Origin: RUG11247 sp050945995
GTDB lineage: Bacteria > Bacillota > Clostridia > Christensenellales > Aristaeellaceae
Direction: 5' to 3'
DNA: 16,848 nucleotides
Assembly: GCA_050945995.1 (NCBI GenBank)
Contig: JBMNUA010000029.1
Location: forward strand, 1 to 16,848
The position numbers and the translations under genes are program-made. The notes beneath the pieces are model-generated. The model ran no database searches and was not told where the DNA came from. It saw only the letters and a program-made list of their open reading frames with translations. Positions 1 to 6,414 of this stretch are shown here, in pieces (position 1 is the first letter of the stretch; the number at the start of each line of letters is the position of its first letter).

Positions 1-233
1 ACCACGTCCACATCCGGGTCGTTGAACGCCTCGTACATGTCCTTGTAGATCTTCGGCGTCGCGCATTGGATGCCTTTCTCCTGCTGCTCTTTTACGAACG
101 CCACACCCTTCTCGGCGCGCGCGGGGATCAGATCGCACACGCCGATTAGGCTGACCTCCCGAAAGGTCTCCGTCAGGTTCTTTAAGTAGATGCCGCTGAT
201 GGCGCCAACGCCGATCATTGCGATTTTGACCAT
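1..233 (-). CDS. Gfo/Idh/MocA-family oxidoreductase, N-terminal part (cut by window edge)
   Basis: The first 77 codons of a minus-strand gene are visible; the rest lies beyond base 1. The protein begins MVKIAMIGVGAISGIYLKNL, a Rossmann GxGxxxG dinucleotide-binding turn typical of the Gfo/Idh/MocA family. It continues with VSLIGVCD, the beta-2 strand ending in the acidic residue that contacts the cofactor ribose, and then a MYEAFNDPDVDVV strand. These enzymes usually oxidise or reduce sugars, inositols or their derivatives with NAD(P). The substrate cannot be told from the N-terminus. The ATG at 233 is chosen because a strong AGGAGGG Shine-Dalgarno lies 8-14 bases upstream (241-247). The gene is divergent from proC and is probably read from the promoter at 427-455, which would leave a leader of about 190 bases. 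The missing C-terminal domain makes finer classification impossible. Confidence 0.85.
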   Translation of the reverse strand, partial: MVKIAMIGVGAISGIYLKNLTETFREVSLIGVCDLIPARAEKGVAFVKEQQEKGIQCATPKIYKDMYEAFNDPDVDV

Positions 234-254
234 ACGCTTTCCCTCCTGTTTTTG

Positions 255-276
255 ATGAACCCGAGTGCGGGTTCAT
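255..276. promoter_or_regulatory. Perfect 9-bp inverted repeat in the oxidoreductase leader
   Basis: ATGAACCCG (255-263) and CGGGTTCAT (268-276) are perfect complements around the 4-base loop AGTG. The repeat sits just upstream of the oxidoreductase Shine-Dalgarno. It could be a protein operator on DNA or a small stem in the mRNA leader. No T-run follows on either strand, so it is not a normal intrinsic terminator. Function is inferred only from position and symmetry. Confidence 0.55.
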
Positions 277-426
277 TTCATCCATCATCAAACCGGCGAT
301 GAACACGATTGCCCTGTCCAAACATTGTTTCCTGCCAACTATTGCGTTTTTACACTCGAATCTTGTACCTTTGATGAGGTGAGCCATTTCTGGTATCGAC
401 ACAAACAAACCCTTGTAGATAATGGC

Positions 427-455
427 ATAGTAACACACGCCCCGTATGATGTCAA
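427..455 (-). promoter_or_regulatory. Candidate sigma-A promoter of the oxidoreductase gene
   Basis: Read on the minus strand: perfect -35 TTGACA (455-450), a 17-base spacer, and -10 TACTAT (432-427). Transcription would start near 420 and give a leader of about 190 bases before the ATG at 233. This is the best consensus match on this strand of the intergenic region. Confidence 0.6.
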
Positions 456-485
456 TATGTCCGGTGAATCAGCCAATCTTTGACC

Positions 486-501
486 ATATCATTGATGATA
501 T
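486..501. promoter_or_regulatory. Operator-like perfect dyad ATATCAT-TG-ATGATAT
   Basis: Two perfect 7-base arms (486-492 and 495-501) flank a 2-base centre. The imperfect outer bases CCAT/ATGG extend the symmetry to about 484-505. The site lies between the two divergent promoters, about 30 bases upstream of the oxidoreductase -35 and about 60 upstream of the proC -35. It fits a dimeric regulator site; no regulator is assigned. Confidence 0.45.
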
Positions 502-558
502 ATGGCATTTCGGCACAACATGAGACCCCGCCAACAATTGCGCATATGCGCGCCGCGG

Positions 559-588
559 TTGACGAAAACGCGCCGGAGGCGATATACT
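559..588 (+). promoter_or_regulatory. Candidate sigma-A promoter of proC
   Basis: -35 TTGACG (559-564), an 18-base spacer, and -10 TATACT (583-588). The expected start near 595 gives a leader of about 45 bases before the proC ATG at 640, with AAAGGA (625-630) as its Shine-Dalgarno. Confidence 0.6.
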
Positions 589-639
589 GTTTTGGAACCA
601 GATCGCTCCCCACCGTTTCAAATGAAAGGATATCGTTAT

Positions 640-1434
640 ATGGCAAAATATAAGTTCGGATTCATCGGTCTTGGGAATATGGGCGGCGCACTCGCGGCGG
701 CGGCATGCGCGGATCATCCGGCGCGCGTGATCGTCGCAAACCGCACGCAGGCGCGCGCGGAGGCGTTTGCAGAAAAGTATGGCTGCGCGGTCGGCACATT
801 TGAGGAAGCGGCGCGCGAAAGCGAATATGTGATCCTCGGCATGCTGCCCGGGGCGGTGTGCGAGGTCGCAAGCCGCGTGTATCCTGCGATGCGCGCATCC
901 GGCGATCGGCGCGTGCTCGTGAGCATGGCGGCGGGTGTGTCACTCGCGCAGTTGCAAGCCTGCACAAACGACGCGCTCCCCATCATACGCATCATACCGA
1001 ACACCCCCGTCGCTGTGGGCAAAGGGCTGATCCTGTACGCCGCGAATGAGCACATCGACGCGGATACCATCGCCGATTTTACATCCGCCATGTCCTGCGC
1101 CGGCACGCTCGATCCGCTGCCCGAGTCGCTGTTCTACGCGGGCAGCGCGGTCGCCGGCTGCGGGCCTGCGTTCGCCGCGATGTTCATCGACGCGCTCGCC
1201 GACGGCGGCGTCAAGGCGGGGCTTCCGCGCGCAAAGGCGATCGCCTACGCCGCCCAGATGCTCCGCGGCGCGGCGGAACTCGCCATCCGCACAGGCGATC
1301 ATCCCGGCGCGCTCAAAGACGCGGTGTGCAGTCCCGGCGGTTCGACCATCGAGGGCGTGCAGGCGCTCGAGGAGGGCGGTTTTCGCGCCGCGGTCATGCG
1401 CGCGGTGGTCGCCGCATGGGAGAAGCACCGATGA
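640..1434 (+). CDS. proC: Pyrroline-5-carboxylate reductase
   Basis: This enzyme catalyses the last step of proline synthesis: NAD(P)H-dependent reduction of 1-pyrroline-5-carboxylate to L-proline in the cytoplasm. The 264-residue product matches the family's usual length. It has the Rossmann turn GFIGLGNMG (residues 7-15), the IPNTPV motif (119-124), the GCGPAF helix start (173-178) and the C-terminal P5CR signature around CSPGGSTIEGV (230-240). The frame is open back to 502, but the ATG at 640 is chosen because AAAGGA lies 9 bases upstream and the protein there begins directly at the beta-1 strand. The gene stands alone, with its own promoter and terminator. There are no proA or proB genes beside it. 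Confidence 0.96.
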   Translation: MAKYKFGFIGLGNMGGALAAAACADHPARVIVANRTQARAEAFAEKYGCAVGTFEEAARESEYVILGMLPGAVCEVASRVYPAMRASGDRRVLVSMAAGVSLAQLQACTNDALPIIRIIPNTPVAVGKGLILYAANEHIDADTIADFTSAMSCAGTLDPLPESLFYAGSAVAGCGPAFAAMFIDALADGGVKAGLPRAKAIAYAAQMLRGAAELAIRTGDHPGALKDAVCSPGGSTIEGVQALEEGGFRAAVMRAVVAAWEKHR

Positions 1435-1437
1435 GAA

Positions 1438-1456
1438 AACGGGGAGGGCATCGCCT
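1438..1456 (+). repeat. Partial copy of the proC terminator arm (direct repeat unit 1)
   Basis: The 19 bases 1438-1456 match 1531-1549 at 18 of 19 positions (A versus G at the 13th). This copy starts four bases after the proC stop codon and lacks the complementary CCTTCCCCGTT arm, so it cannot form the terminator hairpin. It may be a degenerate duplicate of the terminator. Confidence 0.6.
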
Positions 1457-1530
1457 GCGGATGGAACAATGAATAAGCCGCCGCGCCTTCATGCATCCCC
1501 ATAGAGGGAAACGAGGTTTGTCTACAATAG

Positions 1531-1560
1531 AACGGGGAGGGCGTCGCCTTCCCCGTTTTT
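1531..1560 (+). terminator. Intrinsic terminator after proC, possibly bidirectional
   Basis: A stem of about 12 bp (one G-T wobble), AACGGGGAGGGC paired with GCCTTCCCCGTT, has a 3-base loop. TTTTT (1556-1560) and then GTGT follow. On the other strand the hairpin lies about 20 bases past the VOC gene stop and is followed by TTCTATTGT, so it may serve both convergent units. Confidence 0.8.
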
Positions 1561-1581
1561 GTGTCGGCATGGATACCGGAA

Positions 1582-1974
1582 CTACCCTTTCCGATACACC
1601 ACATCCACGCCGTCGCCGCAATTAAACTCCCATTCCACGCCGTACCGATCTCGCACGCTGCCCGTCAGCGCCGCCCAATCGGTGGACGCGAGCGGCGCGA
1701 TCACCGTTCCGCCGTCCGAAAGCGCATCGAACAATTCGCGCGTCTCATTCGGATCATGCAGCGCAAGGCAAAGCCGGATGCCCTGCGCGCCGATGTCCTG
1801 CGCGTCCGCGAAATAGAGCATCACCGCCTCGCGGATCGCGAGCGCGGCGTGCGCGCAGCCCTCGCCGTCTGCCGCGTGAAAAAGCTCCGTGATCTCGCCG
1901 CCAAACACGCCCTGGTAGTATTGCGCCGCGGCGTAGCCATCCGCTGCCAGTATGCGCGGTATGATCTGCTGCAT
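1582..1974 (-). CDS. VOC-superfamily (PhnB/glyoxalase-like) protein
   Basis: A 130-residue protein of the vicinal-oxygen-chelate fold, closest in pattern to PhnB/YjdN-like proteins. It shows an N-terminal half with RILAADGYAAAQYYQGVFGG, then HAALAI and VMLYFAD. The C-terminal half has FDALSDGGTV and ends with GSVRDRYGVEWEFN, the typical closing beta-strand. The family includes metal-dependent enzymes and binding or resistance proteins; no substrate can be named here. The frame is open upstream to 2178, but the ATG at 1974 has GGAGGGG just upstream and begins the fold. It lies 14 bases after the serine hydrolase stop, so the two are almost certainly co-transcribed, hydrolase first. Confidence 0.88.
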   Translation of the reverse strand: MQQIIPRILAADGYAAAQYYQGVFGGEITELFHAADGEGCAHAALAIREAVMLYFADAQDIGAQGIRLCLALHDPNETRELFDALSDGGTVIAPLASTDWAALTGSVRDRYGVEWEFNCGDGVDVVYRKG

Positions 1975-1988
1975 GGAACCCCTCCTTC

Positions 1989-3479
1989 TTATAACGCCTC
2001 CGCGTCCCCGGCGCGTTCGCCCGATGCGAACCCCGCAAACTCGTCCAAAAACCACTCCGCGTGCTTCAACCCGTGCAGCGTGAGCGTGCCATCCTTGAAC
2101 GCTGCGACCAGCCGAAGCTGCCCGAGGTGGATGTCCGCGATGTGGCAGTCGATCCGCAGCGAATCGGGCATCGTCCACGCCGCGGAAACATAAGATTCAT
2201 AGCCTTTTTCAGCGCGCACGCCGATCCTGCGCCCCCAATACCGCTCCGGGAATTCCTGCTTGATGTTATGGAGCATCCCAAAGCGCAGCGCATGTTTGCC
2301 GGTTGCATTCTCATAGGTCATCGTGCCCGCGCCATCCGCAAAATCAAAGCGCACGCGGCGCATCCCCATGGCATTCTCGCGCATGGCGTAGGTTTGCCCG
2401 CTCACCTTGGCGGCAATGGGTGAATCCGCCGCGCCCTCTGCATGAACCAAAGCCAATCCCTGCGTAAGCGCTGCAAGGTCTGCCTGTGCCCGCTCATCCT
2501 CCGGCAGCGGTGCATCCCGCAGCGCGGGCATCAGCTCGCGCCAGAGCGCGCGGAATATCTCCGCGCGGCCGACGCTCATCAGCTCCTCGTAGCCCGTGGT
2601 CACGATCATGAAATCCTGCTTCGGAAAGCACAGCGCGAACTGCCCGCCCATGCCGAAAAATCCAAAGCCGCCGTCCTGAAGCACCCAAAATTGGTAGCCG
2701 TAGCCCTGCGACTTGTCGATGCTCGCGGCGTAGAGCGAATTGTCGATCTGCCGGCTGGTCGCTTCGATCATATAATCGCGGGGCAGCAGCTGCTCCCCTT
2801 CGTATGCCCCATAACGCATACAGAGATTCGCAAATTTCGCGAACTCGCGCGGCGTGGCGCATACGCCCGAGCCGCCCCATTCGATGCCCTCGGGCGTCTC
2901 GACGGAGAAGATATCGCGGCTGACGCCGATCTTGTCAAACACGGGTCTTAAGACATCCAAATAATTTTCGCCCGTGACGCGGCGGATGATCGCGCACAGC
3001 ATCGTCGTGCCGGAGGTGCAGTAGCTGTACACCGAGCCGGGGACATGCGAAACCTCGTCTGTAAAGAAGGTGTCCTCCCAAACCGGATCGGACGGCGAAT
3101 AGTTCGCGCCCTGCGTGTAGGGGGATGCCATGCGCAGCAGATCGCGGATGGTGAGCTGCGCGAGGTATGGATGGGCATCCGCGCCCGCTTTGTCGGGGAA
3201 ATAATCGAGGCAGCGGTCGTCCAGATGTAGCCGCCCCTGCTCTGCGAGTATGCCGATGGCGACGGCGGTAAAGCTCTTGCTGCACGAATACAGCCTGTGC
3301 CGAAAATCGGCGTCGAAGGGCTTGTAGTACGCCTCGTAGATGATTTTACCGTTTCGCACCATCATCACCGAGTGCATGGCGAGCTTCTGCGCTTGGATCG
3401 CGCGCATGTACCGCTCGATCGCCTTTGTCGGTACGCCTTCGCGCTCGGGCGTGCTGCGGGGCATGGGTTTTTGTTCCAT
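1989..3479 (-). CDS. Serine hydrolase of the beta-lactamase/penicillin-binding fold (class C type)
   Basis: A 496-residue cytoplasmic-looking protein; I see no signal peptide. Residues about 15-330 form a beta-lactamase-like domain. The nucleophile motif SxxK is S65-C-S-K68 (in YSCSKSFTAVAIG). It continues with a GRLHLDDRCLDYFP segment and TIRDLLRMASPY. The family's Y-x-N element appears as Y153-C-T155, with Thr in place of Asn. Residues about 340-496 form a C-terminal beta-rich domain seen in many esterase-type members. Such proteins hydrolyse esters, amides or peptides; antibiotic resistance is not implied. The ATG at 3479 has AAAGG upstream. It is the first gene of a pair with the VOC protein and is divergent from an AraC regulator, which may control it. 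Confidence 0.9.
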   Translation of the reverse strand: MEQKPMPRSTPEREGVPTKAIERYMRAIQAQKLAMHSVMMVRNGKIIYEAYYKPFDADFRHRLYSCSKSFTAVAIGILAEQGRLHLDDRCLDYFPDKAGADAHPYLAQLTIRDLLRMASPYTQGANYSPSDPVWEDTFFTDEVSHVPGSVYSYCTSGTTMLCAIIRRVTGENYLDVLRPVFDKIGVSRDIFSVETPEGIEWGGSGVCATPREFAKFANLCMRYGAYEGEQLLPRDYMIEATSRQIDNSLYAASIDKSQGYGYQFWVLQDGGFGFFGMGGQFALCFPKQDFMIVTTGYEELMSVGRAEIFRALWRELMPALRDAPLPEDERAQADLAALTQGLALVHAEGAADSPIAAKVSGQTYAMRENAMGMRRVRFDFADGAGTMTYENATGKHALRFGMLHNIKQEFPERYWGRRIGVRAEKGYESYVSAAWTMPDSLRIDCHIADIHLGQLRLVAAFKDGTLTLHGLKHAEWFLDEFAGFASGERAGDAEAL

Positions 3480-3520
3480 GGATTACACACCTTTCCACAT
3501 CATCAAACATCGCGCCAGAT

Positions 3521-3555
3521 ATTGATTCGCTTGTTACATGTATGTTATAATCAAT
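3521..3555 (+). promoter_or_regulatory. Candidate promoter of the first AraC gene inside a dyad
   Basis: -35 TTGATT (3522-3527), an 18-base spacer, and -10 TATAAT (3546-3551, perfect). The promoter is enclosed by the inverted arms ATTGATT (3521-3527) and AATCAAT (3549-3555), with the 8-base palindrome TACATGTA (3535-3542) nearly at the centre. TGTTA occurs twice, 11 bases apart (3532 and 3543). This arrangement would suit autoregulation or shared control with the divergent serine hydrolase gene; the regulator is inferred. Confidence 0.6.
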
Positions 3556-3605
3556 CCAGCGCAATATTTGCGAAGAACCATCATCTTACGCCGGGAGGGA
3601 GCCAG

Positions 3606-4502
3606 ATGGAGCATCAGTTTTTCTACGAGAGCCACGTTTCGCGCATCCGCATCACCAAAGCGCCGAGCTATTCCTTCACAGCGCATATGCACGACAAGGT
3701 TGAACTTCTGTACAGCATCACGGGCACAACAATTGTGAATATTGACGACACATCGCACACGCTCGCGCCCGGGCAGGTGGCGCTCATCTGGCCCAACCGC
3801 ATCCATTCCTACACAAATATTGCGCAGGGCGTGGATTATATGGCGATCATCGACCCCTCCTGCATCCACGAGCACGCGAATCTGTTCATCACCCACGATT
3901 GCACCCACCCGTTTCTGACCGCCGATCGCGTGCACCCCCATGTGGCGATGTGCCTAGACGCGCTCATGGCGCGTCCCACGCCGCCGATGCCCTTGGTGTA
4001 CGCCTATTTAGACATCATTGTCGGTCGGCTGCTCGAGCGGTTGGAGCTTCTGCCTGCGAGCGATGTACAGCGGCAGGAGCTGGTCGGGAACATACTGCTC
4101 TACATCGCCGAGAACATCCACGGCGAGATCACGCTCGACACGCTCGCGCGCGACCTCTACGCAAACAAATACCAGATTTCGCGCATTTTCTCGACGAAGA
4201 TCGGCTGCAACCTCTGCACCTACGTCAATCGGCTGCGCATCGCGTCCTCCCTCAATCTATTGAAAAACCCGAAGCTCAACATCTCGGAGATCGCCGAGCA
4301 ATGCGGCTTCAACAGCGAGCGCACCTTCTTTCGCGTGTTCCGCGAACAATGCGGCGTCACGCCCAAGCAGTACCGCCAACGGCTTGACTTGAGCGGCAAC
4401 GGCGGCTTTGTCAACGCCTCGATGCCGCGCTCGGGCGCGGTGTACGCCGACATGGCGCGGCTTCAGGATCACAACCCGGAATATTCGTTCCTGTTTTTAT
4501 AA
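3606..4502 (+). CDS. AraC-family transcriptional regulator with cupin sensor domain
   Basis: A 298-residue DNA-binding regulator. Residues about 15-105 form a cupin-type ligand domain (AHMHDKVELLYSITG, then LAPGQVALIWPNRIHSY). Residues about 163-260 carry the two helix-turn-helix motifs of AraC proteins: LDTLARDLYANKYQISRIF, then ISEIAEQCGFNSERTFFRVF and GVTPKQYRQ. About 38 residues follow the second motif, longer than usual. The ATG at 3606 is chosen because GGGAGGGA lies just upstream and the promoter at 3521-3555 precedes it. The last 34 bases overlap the 3' end of the nucleoside hydrolase gene on the other strand. Likely targets are the divergent serine hydrolase pair, the convergent ROK-hydrolase operon, or both. 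Confidence 0.93.
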   Translation: MEHQFFYESHVSRIRITKAPSYSFTAHMHDKVELLYSITGTTIVNIDDTSHTLAPGQVALIWPNRIHSYTNIAQGVDYMAIIDPSCIHEHANLFITHDCTHPFLTADRVHPHVAMCLDALMARPTPPMPLVYAYLDIIVGRLLERLELLPASDVQRQELVGNILLYIAENIHGEITLDTLARDLYANKYQISRIFSTKIGCNLCTYVNRLRIASSLNLLKNPKLNISEIAEQCGFNSERTFFRVFREQCGVTPKQYRQRLDLSGNGGFVNASMPRSGAVYADMARLQDHNPEYSFLFL

Positions 4503-5419
4503 TCAGGCGGGAAGTTGAGCGCGAGTTTTGCGTAGAAATCCTCCATCGTCAGGCGCGTATTGAGCGTGTGATACACGCGGATGGGACGGTTGTTTTGCCC
4601 GTGCGTGTACCGCCCGTCGGGCTCGATGTGCGGCGCGATCTTCCAATCGTAATTCCGGCTCTGGCTTTCCTCGAGCAGCAGCGTGATCGTCGCCTGATCG
4701 CCCAGACCCCAGCTCTCGCCGTGCGGCCAGTCGCCGCCGCGGTCTGCGAGCGCGTCGTTGAATTCCACCATCTGCTCAAACAGGTATGCGCCGATCCGCC
4801 CGCAGGGCGCGACGCGAAGCTGCAATTCCGCGAGCGAAACCGCCATCTGCTTGTACACATTGCGCGGCACCTGCCACAGCTGCATGGATGACGAAAACAG
4901 CGCGTTCGCGCCGTTGATGTCCCCGCCGCAGTTGAACTCCGGACCGCCCAAAGGCCACTCGCCGCCGCCGATCCAGATCGCCGTCAGCCGATCGGCAATG
5001 CGCGGCTCGATGAGGTACGCGCAAGCGAGGTCGGTGATCGCGCCGAGCAGGCACACATACAGGGGACGCGGATCGTCGCGCATCGCCTCGCGAATGATGA
5101 ACCGCGCGCCGGGCGAATCGATGGGCGTGCGCGTATCGGGAATCGCACTCGCCGCGCCCATGAACACGGGGTATTTCCCGCTCAACCCCATCAGCTCCAT
5201 CACGAGCAGTATCTCGTCATAGCTCGCCTCCACGCTCGTCTTGGGCGCGAATCGGTTCGTGTTCCCGAAATGCCCCGCGATGATCCCGCGGATGTCGAAC
5301 TTCGGCGTCATCAGATGATGCGCCAGCGCGAACTGGTCGTCCGCCTCATTTTTGCAATCCGTGTGCACGATCACGCGCACGCGGCGCTTCTCCGGTACTG
5401 TAAATCGATATGCTTGCAT
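4469..5419 (-). CDS. Nucleoside-hydrolase-fold (IUNH-like) protein
   Basis: A 316-residue protein similar to inosine-uridine nucleoside N-ribohydrolases, which split a nucleoside into base and ribose with a bound calcium ion. The calcium site at the N-terminus reads HTDCKNEADD (residues 19-28). D21 is separated from D27-D28 by two residues more than in the classical DxxxDD arrangement. The middle has LLGAITDLACAYL (124-136) and EFNCGGDINGANALF (161-175), which corresponds to the substrate-binding EFN...D region. D241 in GLGDQATITLLL fits the last calcium ligand. The altered first motif makes the true substrate uncertain: a nucleoside, or another N- or O-glycoside. The ATG at 5419 lies 2 bases after the ROK stop, with AGGAGGT inside the ROK 3' end, so translation is probably coupled. 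Its end overlaps the AraC gene tail. Confidence 0.87.
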   Translation of the reverse strand: MQAYRFTVPEKRRVRVIVHTDCKNEADDQFALAHHLMTPKFDIRGIIAGHFGNTNRFAPKTSVEASYDEILLVMELMGLSGKYPVFMGAASAIPDTRTPIDSPGARFIIREAMRDDPRPLYVCLLGAITDLACAYLIEPRIADRLTAIWIGGGEWPLGGPEFNCGGDINGANALFSSSMQLWQVPRNVYKQMAVSLAELQLRVAPCGRIGAYLFEQMVEFNDALADRGGDWPHGESWGLGDQATITLLLEESQSRNYDWKIAPHIEPDGRYTHGQNNRPIRVYHTLNTRLTMEDFYAKLALNFPPDYKNRNEYSGL

Positions 5420-5421
5420 GG

Positions 5422-6300
5422 CTACCTCCTGATCCTGTCGCCCATCTCCAGCGCGAGCAGCGCCGCACCGATCATCCCTGCGTCGTTGCCGTGCTTTGCA
5501 AGGCAGATATTTCCGAGAAAATAATCCGGGCGCTCGCTGAATGCGCCGTAGATTTCATTGCGAATCGCGGTGAGCAGCCGCCCGCCGAGCGCGGCGAGCC
5601 CGCCGCCGATCACGAACACCTCGGGATTGAAGGTCATGATGAGCGAAATCATACCGATCCCAAGCTCGTGAATGTATGTTTTAAAGCCGTCCATCACCGC
5701 TTTTTTGCCGAGCTCGAGCCCGTCCATCACCGCGCGCACCGACGCGGTGTTGGTATAGCGCATGAGCGCGCCCGCGGATGCGTACATCTCAAAACAGCCG
5801 TTTCGCGTGCAGGAGCATGCAAGCCCGTCGGCGTGGGTGATGATGTGCCCAAACTCGCATGCGGTATTCGTATGCCCGCGCCACGGCTTTCCGTTTACGA
5901 TGAGCGCGCCGCCCACGCCCGTGCCCAGCGTGATGTACACCGCCGTGCTCACGCCGCGGCACGCGCCGTCATACCATTCCGCCATGAGCGCGGCGTTTGC
6001 GTCGTTGTCCACCCACACGCGCTGCCCCGTTTTTTCCGCGAGCATCGCGCGCAGCGGCACGCTCGTCCACTTGAGATTGTCCGCCGTAACCGTGCCTTCC
6101 ATTGCGTCTACATTGCCCGCCGTGCCGACGCCGACGAGCTCCACATCCGAGCGGCGCACGAATTCGGCGATGCCGTCTGCGATGATCTCCGGGTCTACCT
6201 GTCCGCTCGGCATCCGCTCGGTGGCAATCAACCCCGCGCCCGTGTCAAATACGCCGAGTTTTACGCTTGTACCGCCTATATCAATTCCGGCTATGCGCAT
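5422..6300 (-). CDS. ROK-family sugar kinase
   Basis: A 292-residue cytoplasmic kinase that phosphorylates a hexose or amino sugar with ATP. Visible motifs are the phosphate-binding DIGGTSVKLG (residues 7-16), the catalytic DNDANAA with D100 (98-104), and ITLGTGVGGALI (123-134). The ROK zinc and substrate signature CEFGHIITH...CSCTRNGCFE spans 148-171, with C162, C164, C169 and H152 as likely ligands. FVIGGGLA lies near 229-236. The signature differs from the common form by Cys for Gly at 148 and Thr for Gly after the second Cys. An in-frame GTG lies at 6309, but it abuts the GGAGG site (6309-6313), so the ATG at 6300 is preferred. The gene leads an operon with the nucleoside-hydrolase-like protein and diverges from an AraC gene. 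The sugar is not determined. Confidence 0.93.
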   Translation of the reverse strand: MRIAGIDIGGTSVKLGVFDTGAGLIATERMPSGQVDPEIIADGIAEFVRRSDVELVGVGTAGNVDAMEGTVTADNLKWTSVPLRAMLAEKTGQRVWVDNDANAALMAEWYDGACRGVSTAVYITLGTGVGGALIVNGKPWRGHTNTACEFGHIITHADGLACSCTRNGCFEMYASAGALMRYTNTASVRAVMDGLELGKKAVMDGFKTYIHELGIGMISLIMTFNPEVFVIGGGLAALGGRLLTAIRNEIYGAFSERPDYFLGNICLAKHGNDAGMIGAALLALEMGDRIRR

Positions 6301-6332
6301 GCGCGTCACCTCCGTGTGATATGCTATCCTTC

Positions 6333-6361
6333 TTTACATTCTATCGGTTTCATGCTAATAT
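6333..6361 (+). promoter_or_regulatory. Candidate promoter of the second AraC gene
   Basis: -35 TTTACA (6333-6338), a 17-base spacer, and -10 TAATAT (6356-6361). Expected start near 6368, about 47 bases before the ATG at 6415. It overlaps almost completely with the candidate ROK promoter on the other strand. Confidence 0.6.
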
Positions 6362-6366
6362 GTCTT
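6338..6366 (-). promoter_or_regulatory. Candidate promoter of the ROK operon, facing and overlapping the AraC promoter
   Basis: On the minus strand: -35 AAGACA (6366-6361), a 17-base spacer, and -10 TAGAAT (6343-6338). Its -10 shares a base with the opposite -35, and its -35 shares a base with the opposite -10. The -35 is only a 4 of 6 match, so this promoter is less certain than its partner. Confidence 0.42.
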
Positions 6367-6414
6367 TGCACAATCGAACCATCCACTTGTCTTTTTCGAT
6401 CATGGAGGGGGATC

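Larger units (their letters stand above)
234..639. other. 406-base intergenic region between divergent oxidoreductase and proC genes
   Basis: This is the longest gene-free stretch, and it is visibly more AT-rich than the flanking genes. It holds one outward promoter for each flanking gene, a hairpin-like dyad near the oxidoreductase start (255-276) and a second dyad between the promoters (486-501). A 72-codon open frame at 265-483 has no Shine-Dalgarno site and no recognisable protein pattern, so I do not count it as a gene. No tRNA or recognised riboswitch fold was seen, although the long oxidoreductase leader (about 234-420) has room for an RNA element. Confidence 0.7.

Noticed and set aside
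265..483. 72-codon open frame in the intergenic region
   Set aside because: It has no Shine-Dalgarno site, a composition unlike neighbouring proteins, and runs across the well-formed oxidoreductase promoter at 427-455.
1989..3479. Reading the serine hydrolase as a beta-lactam resistance gene
   Set aside because: It has the SxxK fold but no signal peptide, an altered Y-x-N element and an extra C-terminal domain, which fit the esterase/peptidase relatives better.
5410..6414. N-terminal 335 residues of the open frame leading into the second AraC gene
   Set aside because: This part is antisense to the ROK gene. The ATG at 6415 has a strong Shine-Dalgarno site and begins the regulator proper.
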